Below are positions 9,279-18,074 of a stretch of 64,000 nucleotides of DNA, one piece after another. Source of the DNA: Streptomyces hilarionis. Its GTDB lineage: Bacteria; Actinomycetota; Actinomycetes; Streptomycetales; Streptomycetaceae. The position numbers were made by a program, and so were the translations under genes. Within the stretch, counting starts at the first letter, position 1; each line of letters begins with the position of its first letter. The DNA lies in assembly GCF_024539675.1 (NCBI RefSeq), contig NZ_JAHHIT010000039.1, positions 1 to 64,000 on the forward strand. The letters are read 5' to 3'. The notes beneath the pieces were generated by a model. That model did not search any database. It worked only from the letters and a program-made list of their open reading frames with translations, and was not told the DNA's origin.

Positions 9279-9851
9279 TCAGGACGAGACGGCGTGCACG
9301 ATCAGCGAGGCGAGCTGCTCGTACGCCTCCGCGTCGGTGAGCCCGGTGCGCGCGGTCAGCTCGCCCTGCTGGATCTGGCGCATGGTCGCGGCGGCGACCT
9401 CGCCGACGAACGCCGCGTGCACCTCGCGGAAGGCGCCGTCCGAGACGCCCTCGGCGATCAGCCGGCGCACCCGCTCCGCGGCCATCCGGGTGTTGGCCTC
9501 GTACACCTCGCGGGCGGGCGGGAAGTCGGCCACGTCCTGAAGGAACCGGCGCGAGAGCGGGCGCAGCTGTTCCGCGACGGCGCTCAGGTAGAGCCGGACC
9601 CGGTCCGAGGGGTCCACGGTCTGCCCCACCCGCTTCTCGACGGCCTCGGTCGCCCCGCGGAAGTAGTGCTTGACGGCCTCCACCACCAGCCCCTGCTTGC
9701 TGCGGGCCAACTGGTAGAGGGTCGTCTTCGAGCAGCGCAGGCGCTCGGCGAGGTCGTCCAGGGTGAACTCGGAGAACCCCTCCGCCGTGAGCAGCGCGAC
9801 AAGTCGTTCCAGCAGCTCGGACTGTCGGGCGGTACGACGGGGGGACGGCAT
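9279..9851 (-). CDS. TetR/AcrR-family transcriptional regulator
   Basis: 190 aa. N-terminal helix-turn-helix at about residues 12-60 (TLDDLAERLRCSKTTLYQLA) and an all-helical ligand domain after it. It sits directly upstream of the acyl-CoA dehydrogenase/SDR operon on the same strand and is the likely reader of the operators at 9156-9205, possibly sensing an acyl-CoA. The ATG at 9851 has TACGCT six bases before it (9858-9863), the geometry of a leaderless transcript. The partner is inferred from position only. Confidence 0.9.
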   Translation of the reverse strand: MPSPRRTARQSELLERLVALLTAEGFSEFTLDDLAERLRCSKTTLYQLARSKQGLVVEAVKHYFRGATEAVEKRVGQTVDPSDRVRLYLSAVAEQLRPLSRRFLQDVADFPPAREVYEANTRMAAERVRRLIAEGVSDGAFREVHAAFVGEVAAATMRQIQQGELTARTGLTDAEAYEQLASLIVHAVSS

Positions 9852-9897
9852 GATCCCAGCGTAGCCTCCCCGGTTACCGCCCGGTCACCCAGCGGAC

Positions 9898-10884
9898 TCA
9901 GTGCGCGGCGTCCAGCCGGGAGCGCTGCTCGCCGGTCAGCTCCAGGCCGACGGCGGCCAGGTTCTCCTCCAGCTGCGCGGGCGACGACGCCCCGGCCAGC
10001 GGCACGATCGGCAGCTCCCCGCCCAACTGCCAGGCCAGCACGACCTGGTTGACGCTCGCGCCGGTCTCCCTGGCGACCTCGCGCAGCACGGCGAGCCGGG
10101 GCGGGGTGCCCGGGTGGTCGTAGTCCTGCGGCAGCGGCCGGTCGGGACGGGTGTACGCGCCCTTGAGCAGCGGCGAGTAGGCGACCAGGGTCAGGCCGGG
10201 CTCGGCCCGCAGATAGCCGCGCAGCTCGGGGCCGGCGTGGCCGAGGCTCCCGTCCGGGAAGAGGCCGCCGGGGATGTCGGTGCGCGGGCGCAGCAGGCTG
10301 TGCTGGTACTGGAGCACCTCGTAGCCGGGCAGGCCGGCCGCGGCGGCCAGGGCGCGGGCCCGTTCGACGCGCCAGACGGCCTGGTTGCTCGCCCCGAGGA
10401 GTGCGACCGTGCCCTCGGCGACGAGCTCGGCGAAGGCCTCGACGGTCTCCCGCTGGGGAACGGTGTGGTCGTCGATGTGCGCGTAGAGCAGGTCGAGGCG
10501 CTCGACGCCGAGCCGGTCGCGGCTGCGTTCGGCGGCTTCGCGGATCGCCTTCGCGGACAGGCCCTCGGGGTTGTCGACATAACCGGTGCCGGGCGCGAGG
10601 GGCCGGGCGCCGAGCTTGGTGGCGATGACGACCTCGTCGCCGACGCCCCGGCTGCGCCGCCAGCGGCCGAGCAGTTCCTCGCTCTGGCCGCCCTGACCGC
10701 CGTCGGCCCAGAAGGCGTAGTTGTCGGACGTGTCGAGGAAGTTCCCTCCGGCCTCCACGTACCGGTCGAGCAGGGCGAAGGACGTCTTCTCGTCGGTCGC
10801 CGACCCGAACAGCATCGTCCCGAGCGCCAGGACGCTGACCTCGCGGCGGGTGCCCGGGTCGGTCCCCAGGGTGCGGTACTTCAT
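9898..10884 (-). CDS. aldo/keto reductase
   Basis: 328 aa TIM-barrel NADPH oxidoreductase. The catalytic Asp and Tyr are in FLDTSDNYAFW, the Lys in IATKLG and the His in YAHIDDH. C-terminal GASSPAQLEENLAAV fits the cofactor phosphate-binding region. CGGGAGGAG precedes ATG 10884 at about seven bases. It stands 46 bases upstream of the TetR gene on the same strand, so the two could be co-transcribed, but the TetR gene also has its own promoter-like sequence. Substrate unknown. Confidence 0.9.
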   Translation of the reverse strand: MKYRTLGTDPGTRREVSVLALGTMLFGSATDEKTSFALLDRYVEAGGNFLDTSDNYAFWADGGQGGQSEELLGRWRRSRGVGDEVVIATKLGARPLAPGTGYVDNPEGLSAKAIREAAERSRDRLGVERLDLLYAHIDDHTVPQRETVEAFAELVAEGTVALLGASNQAVWRVERARALAAAAGLPGYEVLQYQHSLLRPRTDIPGGLFPDGSLGHAGPELRGYLRAEPGLTLVAYSPLLKGAYTRPDRPLPQDYDHPGTPPRLAVLREVARETGASVNQVVLAWQLGGELPIVPLAGASSPAQLEENLAAVGLELTGEQRSRLDAAH

Positions 10885-11018
10885 GACGGCTCCTCCCGTT
10901 CGGCCGGGTGTCCACCGGCTCGGACGGGAGTCTCGCGCTTGAAGTGCGCTTCAGGGCAAGGGCCCTGGCGCGGGCGGCGGGAGCACGGGCGGGGCCGCGG
11001 GCCGGCCCCGGACGCACC

Positions 11019-11051
11019 GAAGCCGCCTTCCCGATGTGAGAAAGCGGCTTC
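11019..11051 (-). terminator. terminator of the first tRNA-Pro gene
   Basis: Perfect 8-bp stem GAAGCCGC (11019-11026) with GCGGCTTC (11044-11051), just beyond the 3' end of the tRNA. Confidence 0.6.
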
Positions 11052-11067
11052 CGACCTGCTGTGAAGC

Positions 11068-11144
<77 letters not shown>

Positions 11145-11245
11145 ATGCGCTCTCCACGGTGTTCGCCGTGTTGATCGCGCGAACAGCACTTTACCCCACG
11201 CCGGGCGCTGCGCCGAAAGCGGCCCGGGCGCGGGACAATCGTCCT

Positions 11246-11776
11246 ATGGACCCCAGGGACGGCACAGGAGGCATGGGCGGCGGCCGGAGCGCCGACGGAC
11301 GCGACCGGGACGGCGAGGGACGGGCGCGCAACGCGCGGCCGCGCGACGGGCTCGGGCGGCCCCTGCCGTACGGCGCGGACGGGGTGGAGCGCCAGCCCGA
11401 GGGCGTCGTGCGCACCCCGGGGGACACGGTCGTCGAGGCACAGGCCCTGCTGGACGCCGGGAAGCCGTTCCACGCGCACGAGGTCTTCGAGGACGCCTGG
11501 AAGTCGGGGCCCGAGGGCGAGCGCGCCCTGTGGCGCGGCCTCGCCCAGCTCGCGGTGGGTCTCACGCACGCGGCCCGGGGCAACCCGGCGGGCGGGGCGC
11601 GGCTGCTGCGGCGCGGCGCGGCGGCGGTGGCGGAGTGGGCCGAGGGCAGCGGCGAGGACCGGCCCCACGGAGTGGATCTCGCCGGGCTGGCGCGCTGGGC
11701 GCGGGAGCTGGCGGAGACGGTGGAGCGCACCGGCGCGGCCGTGGACGCGGAAGCCGTGGCGCCGCGGCTTCGCTGA
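11246..11776 (+). CDS. DUF309-family protein
   Basis: 176 aa. The central FHAHEVFEDAWK segment followed by the helical GLAQLAVGLTHAARGN region is the hallmark of DUF309, a helical domain of unknown function with conserved His/Glu that look metal-binding. The first 60 residues are Gly/Arg/Asp-rich and probably disordered. No Shine-Dalgarno sequence is visible, but GACAAT sits exactly six bases before the ATG, suggesting a leaderless transcript. It is 42 bases upstream of cobF. Confidence 0.82.
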   Translation: MDPRDGTGGMGGGRSADGRDRDGEGRARNARPRDGLGRPLPYGADGVERQPEGVVRTPGDTVVEAQALLDAGKPFHAHEVFEDAWKSGPEGERALWRGLAQLAVGLTHAARGNPAGGARLLRRGAAAVAEWAEGSGEDRPHGVDLAGLARWARELAETVERTGAAVDAEAVAPRLR

Positions 11777-11818
11777 CCCGGCACGTCCGTCGGGAGCGGG
11801 GTACGGCAGACTCGTCGC

Positions 11819-12592
11819 GTGCGAAGGATTCATGTCATCGGCATCGGCGCGGGCGACCCCGACCAGCTGACCCTCCAGGCGGTACGGGCGCTGCGCGACA
11901 CGGACGTGTTCTTCGTCCTGGACAAGGGCGAGGTGAAGAGCGACCTGACGCGGCTGCGTCACGACATGCTGGACACGCATCTGCCCGAGGGCGGCTACCG
12001 GGTGGTCGAGGCGCGGGACCCGGAGCGCGACCGCCGGGCCGGGGGCGCGGCCTACTCCCCCGCCGTCGGCGACTGGCGCAGCGCCCGCGCCGACATCTAC
12101 GAGCGGCTGATCGCCGACGAGCTCGGCGACGACGAGCGGGGCGCGTTCCTGGTGTGGGGCGACCCCGCGCTGTACGACAGCACGCTGGCCGTCCTCCAGG
12201 AGGTCCTGGCCAGGGGCTCGGTGGACTTCGCCTACGACGTGGTGCCCGGGATCAGCAGTGTCTCGGCGCTTCTCGCCCGGCACCGCACGGGGCTGAACCG
12301 GGTCGCACGGCCGGTGCAGATCACGACCGGCCGGCGGCTCGCCGAGGGCTTTCCCGAGGGGGTCGACGACGTCGTGGTCATGCTGGACGCCCACCAGGCC
12401 TTCCGGCAGTACGCGCAGGACGACGTCGACATCTACTGGGGCGCCTACATCGGCACCCCGGACGAGATCCTCGTCGCGGGTCCGATCGCCGAGGCCGGGC
12501 CCCGTATCGAGCGGCTGCGCGCCGAGGCCCGCGAACGCAAGGGCTGGATCATGGACACCTACCTGCTGCGCCGCCACCCGGACCGGGAGTAG
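11819..12592 (+). CDS. cobF: precorrin-6A synthase (deacetylating)
   Basis: 257 aa SAM-dependent methyltransferase of the aerobic cobalamin pathway. It methylates C-1 of precorrin-5 with loss of acetate. The N-terminal VIGIGAGDPDQLTLQA is the tetrapyrrole methylase signature, and VVPGISSVSALLARH is the second conserved block. A GTG start at 11819 lacks a clear ribosome binding site; CAGACT six bases upstream could be the -10 of a leaderless message. No other cobalamin genes are in the window, so it is an outlier from the main pathway cluster. Confidence 0.88.
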   Translation: MRRIHVIGIGAGDPDQLTLQAVRALRDTDVFFVLDKGEVKSDLTRLRHDMLDTHLPEGGYRVVEARDPERDRRAGGAAYSPAVGDWRSARADIYERLIADELGDDERGAFLVWGDPALYDSTLAVLQEVLARGSVDFAYDVVPGISSVSALLARHRTGLNRVARPVQITTGRRLAEGFPEGVDDVVVMLDAHQAFRQYAQDDVDIYWGAYIGTPDEILVAGPIAEAGPRIERLRAEARERKGWIMDTYLLRRHPDRE

Positions 12593-12623
12593 CGCCCGGG
12601 CGGCCCTGTCCTGACCCACACGC

Positions 12624-12651
12624 CGGCGGTCGCGGCCGGTGGCGACCGCCG
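12624..12651. terminator. bidirectional terminator between cobF and the TauE gene
   Basis: Perfect 10-bp stem CGGCGGTCGC (12624-12633) with GCGACCGCCG (12642-12651), loop of 8 bases, between convergent genes. Confidence 0.6.
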
Positions 12652-12675
12652 CCGCGGCTTCCTGAGGCCTGCTCC

Positions 12676-13470
12676 CTACCGCAGGACCAGCTGGAGTCCG
12701 CCCACGACCGTGGCCGCGATCACCAGCTGTTCGAACAGCCGTTGGTCGATGCGGTGCACCGCCCACTTGCCCAGCAGGGCGCCGGGGACGACGAAGGCGA
12801 CGAGTGCGAGGTCCAGCAGCAGCGAGCGGCCGTCGATCAGGCCGAGACCCGCGCTGAACGGCACCTTGGCGAGGTTGACGATCAGGAAGAAGAAGGCGGA
12901 GGTGCCGAGGAAGCCGAGTTTGCGGAAGCCCGCGGACAGCAGGTACAGCGACATCACCGGACCGCCCGCGTTGGCGACCATCGTGGTGAAGCCCCCGAGG
13001 ACGCCGTAGGAGCGGGCCTTGAGGCGGCCCGCACGGGTGGCCACGGCGTCGGGCTCGTCCGGCGCCGCGGCCGTGCGGCGCCGCCACACCGTGATGCCCG
13101 CCATCAGCAGCAGGATCGCTCCGATGGACGTGCGCACGACGCCGTCGTCGGCCCACACCAGGAACAGCGTGCCGAGGACCACGCCGGCCGCGACGGCCGG
13201 GAAGAGCCGCCACAGCGTGGGCCAGTGGGCGTGCCGCCGGTAGGTGAGGACGGCCAGGACGTCGCCCGCGATCAGGAGCGGCAGCAGGACGCCCGTGGAG
13301 GCCCTGGCGGGCAGGACCGCCGCGAAGACGGCGAGGCTGACCGTGTTGGCGCCGCTGACGGCCGTCTTGGAGAAGCCGACCAGCAGGGCCGCGAGGGCGA
13401 GCGCGGCGAAGCCCCAGCCGGTGATGTGCCACAACGTCATCATGTTCATGCGGAGGTAGATGCTACGCAC
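12676..13470 (-). CDS. TauE/SafE-family sulfite/organosulfonate exporter
   Basis: 264 aa integral membrane protein with about eight hydrophobic helices and the Gly-rich FTTMVANAGGPVMSLYLL segment typical of the family. TauE/SafE proteins export sulfite, sulfoacetate or other small anions; the substrate here is unknown. I chose GTG 13470, preceded by GGGGAAC at about seven bases. Internal ATGs at residues 8, 10 and 11 are possible starts but have no ribosome binding site. It is convergent with cobF and 55 bases downstream of the thiolase gene on the same strand. Confidence 0.85.
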   Translation of the reverse strand: MRSIYLRMNMMTLWHITGWGFAALALAALLVGFSKTAVSGANTVSLAVFAAVLPARASTGVLLPLLIAGDVLAVLTYRRHAHWPTLWRLFPAVAAGVVLGTLFLVWADDGVVRTSIGAILLLMAGITVWRRRTAAAPDEPDAVATRAGRLKARSYGVLGGFTTMVANAGGPVMSLYLLSAGFRKLGFLGTSAFFFLIVNLAKVPFSAGLGLIDGRSLLLDLALVAFVVPGALLGKWAVHRIDQRLFEQLVIAATVVGGLQLVLR

Positions 13471-13525
13471 ATCCGTTCCCCGCGTTCAGGCCCGTCTCGC
13501 CTGATGGCCTCGCGGGGCCGTCCCG

Positions 13526-14713
13526 TCAGTGGCGTTCCACCAGGACGGCGCTGCCCTGGCCGACGCCGACGCACATCGTGGCCAGGCCGCGTTCCGCGCC
13601 GGTGCGGCGCATGCGGTGCAGCAGGGTGGTGAGGATGCGGGCGCCCGAGCAGCCGAGCGGGTGGCCCAGGGCGATCGCGCCGCCGCTGGGGTTGATCCGG
13701 TCGGGGTCGATGCCGAGCTGGTCGACGCAGGCCAGCACCTGCGCGGCGAACGCCTCGTTGAACTCGGCCTCCTGGACGTCGTCGACGCTCCACTCGGCGC
13801 GGGCCAGCGCCTTGCGGGTGGCGGGGACGGGTCCGATGCCCATCACGTCGGGGTGCACACCGGCGGAGGCGCCGGCCACGTAGCGGCCGAGGGATTCCAG
13901 CCCCAGCTCGTTGAGCGCCTCCTCGCTGACGAGGAGCAGCCCCGCGGCGCCGTCGTTCATCGGGGAGGCGTTGCCCGCGGTGACGGTGCCGCCCTCCCGG
14001 AAGACGGGCCTGAGACCCGCGAGCTTCTCGGGGGAGGTGTCCTCGCGGATGCCCTCGTCGGCGTCCACGACGACGCCGTCGGGCCTGCGCACGGGCAGCA
14101 GTTCGTCGTCGAAGTGGCCGTTCTTGCGGGCCAGCGCGGCCAGCCGGTGGCTGCGCAGCGCGAAGGCGTCCTGGCGTTCGCGCGTGATGCCGTGCCGGGC
14201 GGCGACCTCCTCGGCCGTCTCGCCCATCGCGAGCAGGCCGTGCAGGTCCTTCATCGCGGGGTTGACCAGCCGCCAGCCGAGCCGGGTGTCGACGGTCTCC
14301 ACGCGGTGCGGGAGCGCCTCGTCGGGGCGGGCCAGCACGAAGGGGGCGCGGCTCATCGACTCGGAGCCGCCCGCGAGCACGATGTCGGCCTCCCCCGCGG
14401 CGATGGTGCGGGCCGCGGTCGTCACGGCCTCCAGACCGGAGGCGCACAGCCGGTTCACCGTGGCGCCGGGCACGGTCTCGGGCAGGCCGGCGAGGAGCGC
14501 GGCCATCCGGGCGACGTTGCGGTTGTCCTCCCCCGCCTGGTTGGCCGCGCCCCAGTAGACGTCGTCGATGCGGGCCGGGTCGAGCGCGGGCACGTCGGCG
14601 ACCAGACCCCGGATGACGGTGGCGGCGAGGTCGTCGGGCCGGACGGAGGACAGGGCTCCGCGCAGTCTTCCGACGGGGGTGCGGCGGGCGGCCGCGAAGT
14701 GGACGGGACGCAC
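13526..14713 (-). CDS. acetyl-CoA acetyltransferase / beta-ketoadipyl-CoA thiolase family
   Basis: 395 aa thiolase. The acyl-accepting Cys is in NRLCASGLEAV, the His in NPSGGAIALGHPLGCSGAR and the second Cys in the CVGVGQGSAVLVE tail. It cleaves or forms 3-ketoacyl-CoA. The N-terminus HFAAARRTPVGRLRGALSSV resembles PcaF/FadA-type degradative thiolases. GTG 14713 follows AAGGAG at seven bases. It is monocistronic or leads into the TauE gene. A palindrome sits at the predicted transcription start. Confidence 0.92.
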   Translation of the reverse strand: MRPVHFAAARRTPVGRLRGALSSVRPDDLAATVIRGLVADVPALDPARIDDVYWGAANQAGEDNRNVARMAALLAGLPETVPGATVNRLCASGLEAVTTAARTIAAGEADIVLAGGSESMSRAPFVLARPDEALPHRVETVDTRLGWRLVNPAMKDLHGLLAMGETAEEVAARHGITRERQDAFALRSHRLAALARKNGHFDDELLPVRRPDGVVVDADEGIREDTSPEKLAGLRPVFREGGTVTAGNASPMNDGAAGLLLVSEEALNELGLESLGRYVAGASAGVHPDVMGIGPVPATRKALARAEWSVDDVQEAEFNEAFAAQVLACVDQLGIDPDRINPSGGAIALGHPLGCSGARILTTLLHRMRRTGAERGLATMCVGVGQGSAVLVERH

Positions 14714-14729
14714 GAGCGGACTCCTTGAT

Positions 14730-14753
14730 TAGCACTGCTAGTTTTCGACTATA
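14730..14753 (-). promoter_or_regulatory. thiolase promoter with palindromic operator
   Basis: TATAGT (minus strand, 14753-14748) is a good -10. The perfect palindrome TAGCACTGCTA (14730-14740) falls at the expected transcription start and 16 bases before the GTG, a classical repressor position. I do not see a good -35 and cannot name the regulator. Confidence 0.5.
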
Positions 14754-14857
14754 GACTGCGGCCCGACCCCCTGGGAAGATCCCCGCGGACTTCACCGCCA
14801 CACCGCACACCGCCGCACCGCCACCGGCCGCGGCGGGCAGACACAGCTGGAGGCGCG

Positions 14858-15679
14858 ATGCCCCGACACGTCCTCGCCGGGACCCGCGGCGCGATCGCCG
14901 TGCGGGAACGGTCCGGTCCGCGGCCGCGGTACACGGCGCTGCTGGTGCACGGCTACGGCGAGCACGGCGGCCGCTACGCGGAACTCGCCGACGTCCTCGC
15001 CGGGCACGGCGCCGCCGTCTTCGCGCCCGACCACACCGGGCACGGCAGATCGGCGGGCGAGCGCGTGGTGATCGAGGACTTCGAGGACGTCGTCGACGAC
15101 GTCCACCGCGCGGCGGAACTGGCCCGCTCCGCACACCCCGGACTCCCGACGGTGATGATCGGGCACTCGATGGGCGGTCTGATCGCGGCCCGGTACGCCC
15201 AGCGCCACGGCGACGGGCTCACCGCCCTCGTACTGTCCGGCCCGGTGATCGGCCTCTGGGAGCTGCCCGGCCGGCTGCTCGCGCGGCGGGAGATCCCCGA
15301 CGTCGCGGTCGGTCCCGCCGCCCTCTCCCGCGACCCGGCGGTCGGCGCGGCCTACGCGGCGGATCCGCTCGTCTGGCACGGGCCGATGAAACGGCCGACC
15401 CTGGAGGCCTTCGCCCGGACCCTGGAGACCGTCGCCGAGGGGGGCGACGTCCGCCCGCTGCCCGTGCTGTGGCTGCACGGCGACGACGACCGGCTGGTCC
15501 CGCCGGCCGGCAGTCGCGTCGGCGTGGAGCGGCTGACCGCGGGCACGCACACCGAGCGGATCTACCCGGGCGCCCGGCACGAGGTGTTCCAGGAGACGAA
15601 CCGGGCCGAGGTGTTCGCGGACGTGACGCGGTTCCTCGACGCCGCCCTGCCGCCCCGGGACCGGCCCCGGACGTCCTGA
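14858..15679 (+). CDS. alpha/beta hydrolase, monoacylglycerol lipase-like
   Basis: 273 aa. LLVHGYGEHGGRY is the oxyanion-hole region typical of monoglyceride lipases, GHSMGG carries the nucleophile Ser, LHGDDDRLVPP the acid Asp and GARHEVFQE the catalytic His. No signal peptide, so cytoplasmic. It is divergent from the thiolase gene and shares the 144-bp gap with it, which suggests linked lipid catabolism. GGAGGCGCG lies just before the ATG. Confidence 0.9.
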   Translation: MPRHVLAGTRGAIAVRERSGPRPRYTALLVHGYGEHGGRYAELADVLAGHGAAVFAPDHTGHGRSAGERVVIEDFEDVVDDVHRAAELARSAHPGLPTVMIGHSMGGLIAARYAQRHGDGLTALVLSGPVIGLWELPGRLLARREIPDVAVGPAALSRDPAVGAAYAADPLVWHGPMKRPTLEAFARTLETVAEGGDVRPLPVLWLHGDDDRLVPPAGSRVGVERLTAGTHTERIYPGARHEVFQETNRAEVFADVTRFLDAALPPRDRPRTS

Positions 15680-15718
15680 ACACGGCCCGGGGCGCCACGG
15701 GGACCGACTCGGGCACGA

Positions 15719-15757
15719 CGGGCGAAACGCCTGTTTGCAGGGGTTCGCCCGGGGCAC
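15719..15757 (+). promoter_or_regulatory. stress-type (SigB/SigH-like) promoter of dps overlapping a hairpin
   Basis: GTTTG (15733-15737), 14 bases, then GGGCAC (15752-15757) resembles the GNNTN/GGGTAY class of Streptomyces stress sigma factors. An 8-bp inverted repeat CGGGCGAA/TTCGCCCG (15719-15726, 15744-15751) overlaps it and may terminate the upstream hydrolase transcript. Confidence 0.4.
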
Positions 15758-15862
15758 TCGCGGCCTCATGGAGTGGTTGCGCGCTGCCGCCTGTGTGGGC
15801 GAGGACGAACGCGCGGAACTGCTCCGAGCCGCCAGGAAAGACGCGAAGAGGAGGACTCCCGT

Positions 15863-16345
15863 ATGACTGTCGTGAAGAGCCCGCTGCCCGAACCCGCCCG
15901 CCAGGTCACCTTCGACGCGTTGCAGACCACCCTCGTGGACCTTCTGGGCCTCTCCCTGATCGGGAAGCAGGCGCACTGGAACATCGTGGGCCCGCGCTTC
16001 CGCTCGATCCACCTCCAGCTGGACGAGGTCGTCGCCACGGCCCGCGGCTTCGCCGACACGGTCGCCGAGCGCGCCGCCGCGCTGGGCCTGCCGCCGGACG
16101 GCCGCCCGGAGACGATCGCCTCGGCCTTCAGCCTGCCCTCCCCGAAGGACGGCTGGCTGCGCGACGAGGACGTCGTCACGGTGATCGCCGAGGCCCTGGG
16201 CGCGGCCATCGCGCGGCTGCGCGAGCGCGTCACGGCGACCGACGAGGCCGACCCGGTCACGCAGGACCTGCTGATCGCCATCACCGCCGAGCTGGAGAAG
16301 CAGCGCTGGATGTTCGAGGCGGAGAACTGGCCGCAGGAGAAGTGA
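15863..16345 (+). CDS. dps: Dps-family DNA-binding ferritin-like protein
   Basis: 160 aa, normal Dps length. KQAHWNIVG and HLQLDEVVATARGFADTVAER hold the His, Asp and Glu of the intersubunit ferroxidase centre. Dps dodecamers store iron using peroxide and protect DNA in stress or stationary phase. GAGGAGG lies eight bases before ATG 15863. The start of the longer frame at 15773 has no ribosome binding site. It precedes a DUF3140 gene by 31 bases, and a SigB-like promoter lies upstream, so both may be stress-induced. Confidence 0.93.
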   Translation: MTVVKSPLPEPARQVTFDALQTTLVDLLGLSLIGKQAHWNIVGPRFRSIHLQLDEVVATARGFADTVAERAAALGLPPDGRPETIASAFSLPSPKDGWLRDEDVVTVIAEALGAAIARLRERVTATDEADPVTQDLLIAITAELEKQRWMFEAENWPQEK

Positions 16346-16376
16346 CGCGCGGACACCGAGCGGGAGGGAGGCCTGC

Positions 16377-16709
16377 ATGATCGACGCCCTGGAGATGGAC
16401 GCGCTGTGGGAGGACTTCCACCGCGCCGTGAACATGACCTCGCAGGAGCTGGCCGCCTGGCTGCGGGTGCGCGACGCCGACGAGAGCGCGGAGCCGCTGC
16501 CCGAGCAGGCGGGCGGCCCCACCGGACAGGACGTCCTCGCGATCCTTCAGAAGCGGCGCACCGACCTGACCGAGGACGACGTGCGGTGCATGTACGGGGT
16601 CGTGGACACCGTCGCCGAGCAGGCGGACGCCGCGCGCGGACCCGAGGCGCAGGAGACGCTCCGACGTCACCGTCTGATGACCATCGGCCACGACCCGCTG
16701 AGGCCGTAG
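16377..16709 (+). CDS. DUF3140-family protein
   Basis: 110 aa, soluble. LWEDFHRAVNMTSQELAAWL near the N-terminus, KRRTDLTEDD in the middle and the closing LMTIGHDP are the conserved blocks of DUF3140, a family of unknown function. Members I recall are short proteins in actinomycetes, often close to stress genes. GGGAGG precedes the ATG by six to seven bases. It follows dps closely and is probably co-transcribed. Confidence 0.85.
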   Translation: MIDALEMDALWEDFHRAVNMTSQELAAWLRVRDADESAEPLPEQAGGPTGQDVLAILQKRRTDLTEDDVRCMYGVVDTVAEQADAARGPEAQETLRRHRLMTIGHDPLRP

Positions 16710-16740
16710 CGCCTCGGTCGCGCAGTGCCGCGGTGGCGTA

Positions 16741-16762
16741 CTGCACCGGTGACCTGGTGCAG
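16741..16762. terminator. bidirectional terminator between DUF3140 and M20 genes
   Basis: Stem CTGCACC (16741-16747) with GGTGCAG (16756-16762). The 13-base GGTGACCTGGTGC is also repeated directly just downstream, starting within this hairpin. Confidence 0.5.
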
Positions 16763-16804
16763 TGGTGACCTGGTGCCCCGGTCGCGTGGTCCCGGGGGCT
16801 CGCC

Positions 16805-18061
16805 TCAGCGGGCGAGCCGGGACAGCGCCGCCGACACCAGAGTGCGCACGCCCGGTCCCAGCACCGACAGGTCCGGCGCGAACAACGGGCTGTGGTTCCC
16901 CGGCACCGCGGCCGCCTTCTCCATCAGCTCCTCTCCCGGCGCCGTCTCCCAGACGGGCGCCGGGGTCGAGGTGACGTACCAGTAGTCGTAGGGCACGCCC
17001 TGCGGGGCGAGGAGGGAGAAGTCCTCGCTGCCCAGCGCCTGACCGAAGTCGAACACCGTGCCCGCGCCGAAGAGTTCGCCGTGCACGGCGGCGATCTCCC
17101 GGTCCAGCTGTGCGTCGTTGACGGTGGTGGGGCAGCCCGGCCTCACCGTCACCTCCGGGGGGCGCGGGCAGCCGGCGGCGGCGCACTCCCCCTCCACCAC
17201 CCGCCGGACGGCGTCGAGGACGCGCGTGCGGACCCGGGCGTCCCGGGTGCGGACGTTGACGCCGAGCCGCGCCTCCGCGGGGATGATGTTCGACGTCGTT
17301 CCGGCGTGGAACCGCCCCACGGTGACCACCACGGCCTCGTTCGCCGCGACCTCGCGCGCCACGACGCTCTGCAACCGCGTGACGACGTACGCGGCCGTCA
17401 CGACCGGGTCCACGGTCGACTCGGGCCGCGAACCGTGCCCGCCCACCCCGTGCACGACGACGTCGACGTCGTCCGAGGCGGACAGGGTCAGCCCGGGCGT
17501 GTGGGGGTAGAACCCGACGAGTCCCGGCGCCGCGTGCTGACCGAACAGCGCGTCGGGACGGGGGAAACGGTCGTGGATCCCGTCCGCGACCATCGCGGCC
17601 GCGCCGCCCCCGGCCTCCTCGGCGGGCTGGCCGACCACCACGAGCGTCCCGGACCACGTCTCGCGGGCCGCGGCGAGCGCCTCGGCGGCGGCCGCCAGCC
17701 AGGTCACGTGCAGGTCGTGGCCGCAGGCGTGCATCACCCCGTCGGTCCGCGAGGCGTAGGGCAGGCCCGTCGCCTCGGTCACCGGCAGCGCGTCCATGTC
17801 GCCGCGCAGCCACACCACCGGTCCCTCGCCGTTGCGCAGGACCCCGACCACACCGGTCCGGGCCACGCCGTCGGTCACGTCGAATCCCGCCGCACGCAGC
17901 CGCCCGGCGAGCTTCGCCGCGGTGCGGTGTTCCTCGAAGGACAGCTCGGGGTGGCGGTGCAGGTCCTGGTAGAAGTCCGCCAGACTCCCGGGCGGTTCAC
18001 CGGGGCCGAACCCCGGGGTGATCTCCCTGGTCAGACGGGCGACGACGGCCGCTTCCCGCAT
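16805..18061 (-). CDS. M20-family metal-dependent amidohydrolase
   Basis: 418 aa. HPELSFEEHRTA, the GDMDALPV metal site, ACGHDLHVTWL and GQPAEEAGGGA are conserved blocks of the IAA-amino acid/hippurate hydrolase group, which removes acyl groups from amino acids or related amides using two metals. The dimerisation domain lies in the middle (GVGGHGSRPESTVDP). The start at 18061 follows AGGAGAGGGGAG. A five-fold CCTGC repeat lies immediately upstream (18075-18099). Substrate unknown. Confidence 0.92.
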   Translation of the reverse strand: MREAAVVARLTREITPGFGPGEPPGSLADFYQDLHRHPELSFEEHRTAAKLAGRLRAAGFDVTDGVARTGVVGVLRNGEGPVVWLRGDMDALPVTEATGLPYASRTDGVMHACGHDLHVTWLAAAAEALAAARETWSGTLVVVGQPAEEAGGGAAAMVADGIHDRFPRPDALFGQHAAPGLVGFYPHTPGLTLSASDDVDVVVHGVGGHGSRPESTVDPVVTAAYVVTRLQSVVAREVAANEAVVVTVGRFHAGTTSNIIPAEARLGVNVRTRDARVRTRVLDAVRRVVEGECAAAGCPRPPEVTVRPGCPTTVNDAQLDREIAAVHGELFGAGTVFDFGQALGSEDFSLLAPQGVPYDYWYVTSTPAPVWETAPGEELMEKAAAVPGNHSPLFAPDLSVLGPGVRTLVSAALSRLAR

Positions 18062-18074
18062 GGCGCTCCCCTCT

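Noticed and set aside
16377-16709. DUF3140 gene as an antitoxin or toxin of a small module
   Set aside because: Its partner would be dps, a known stress protein, and nothing in the sequence resembles a toxin-antitoxin fold.
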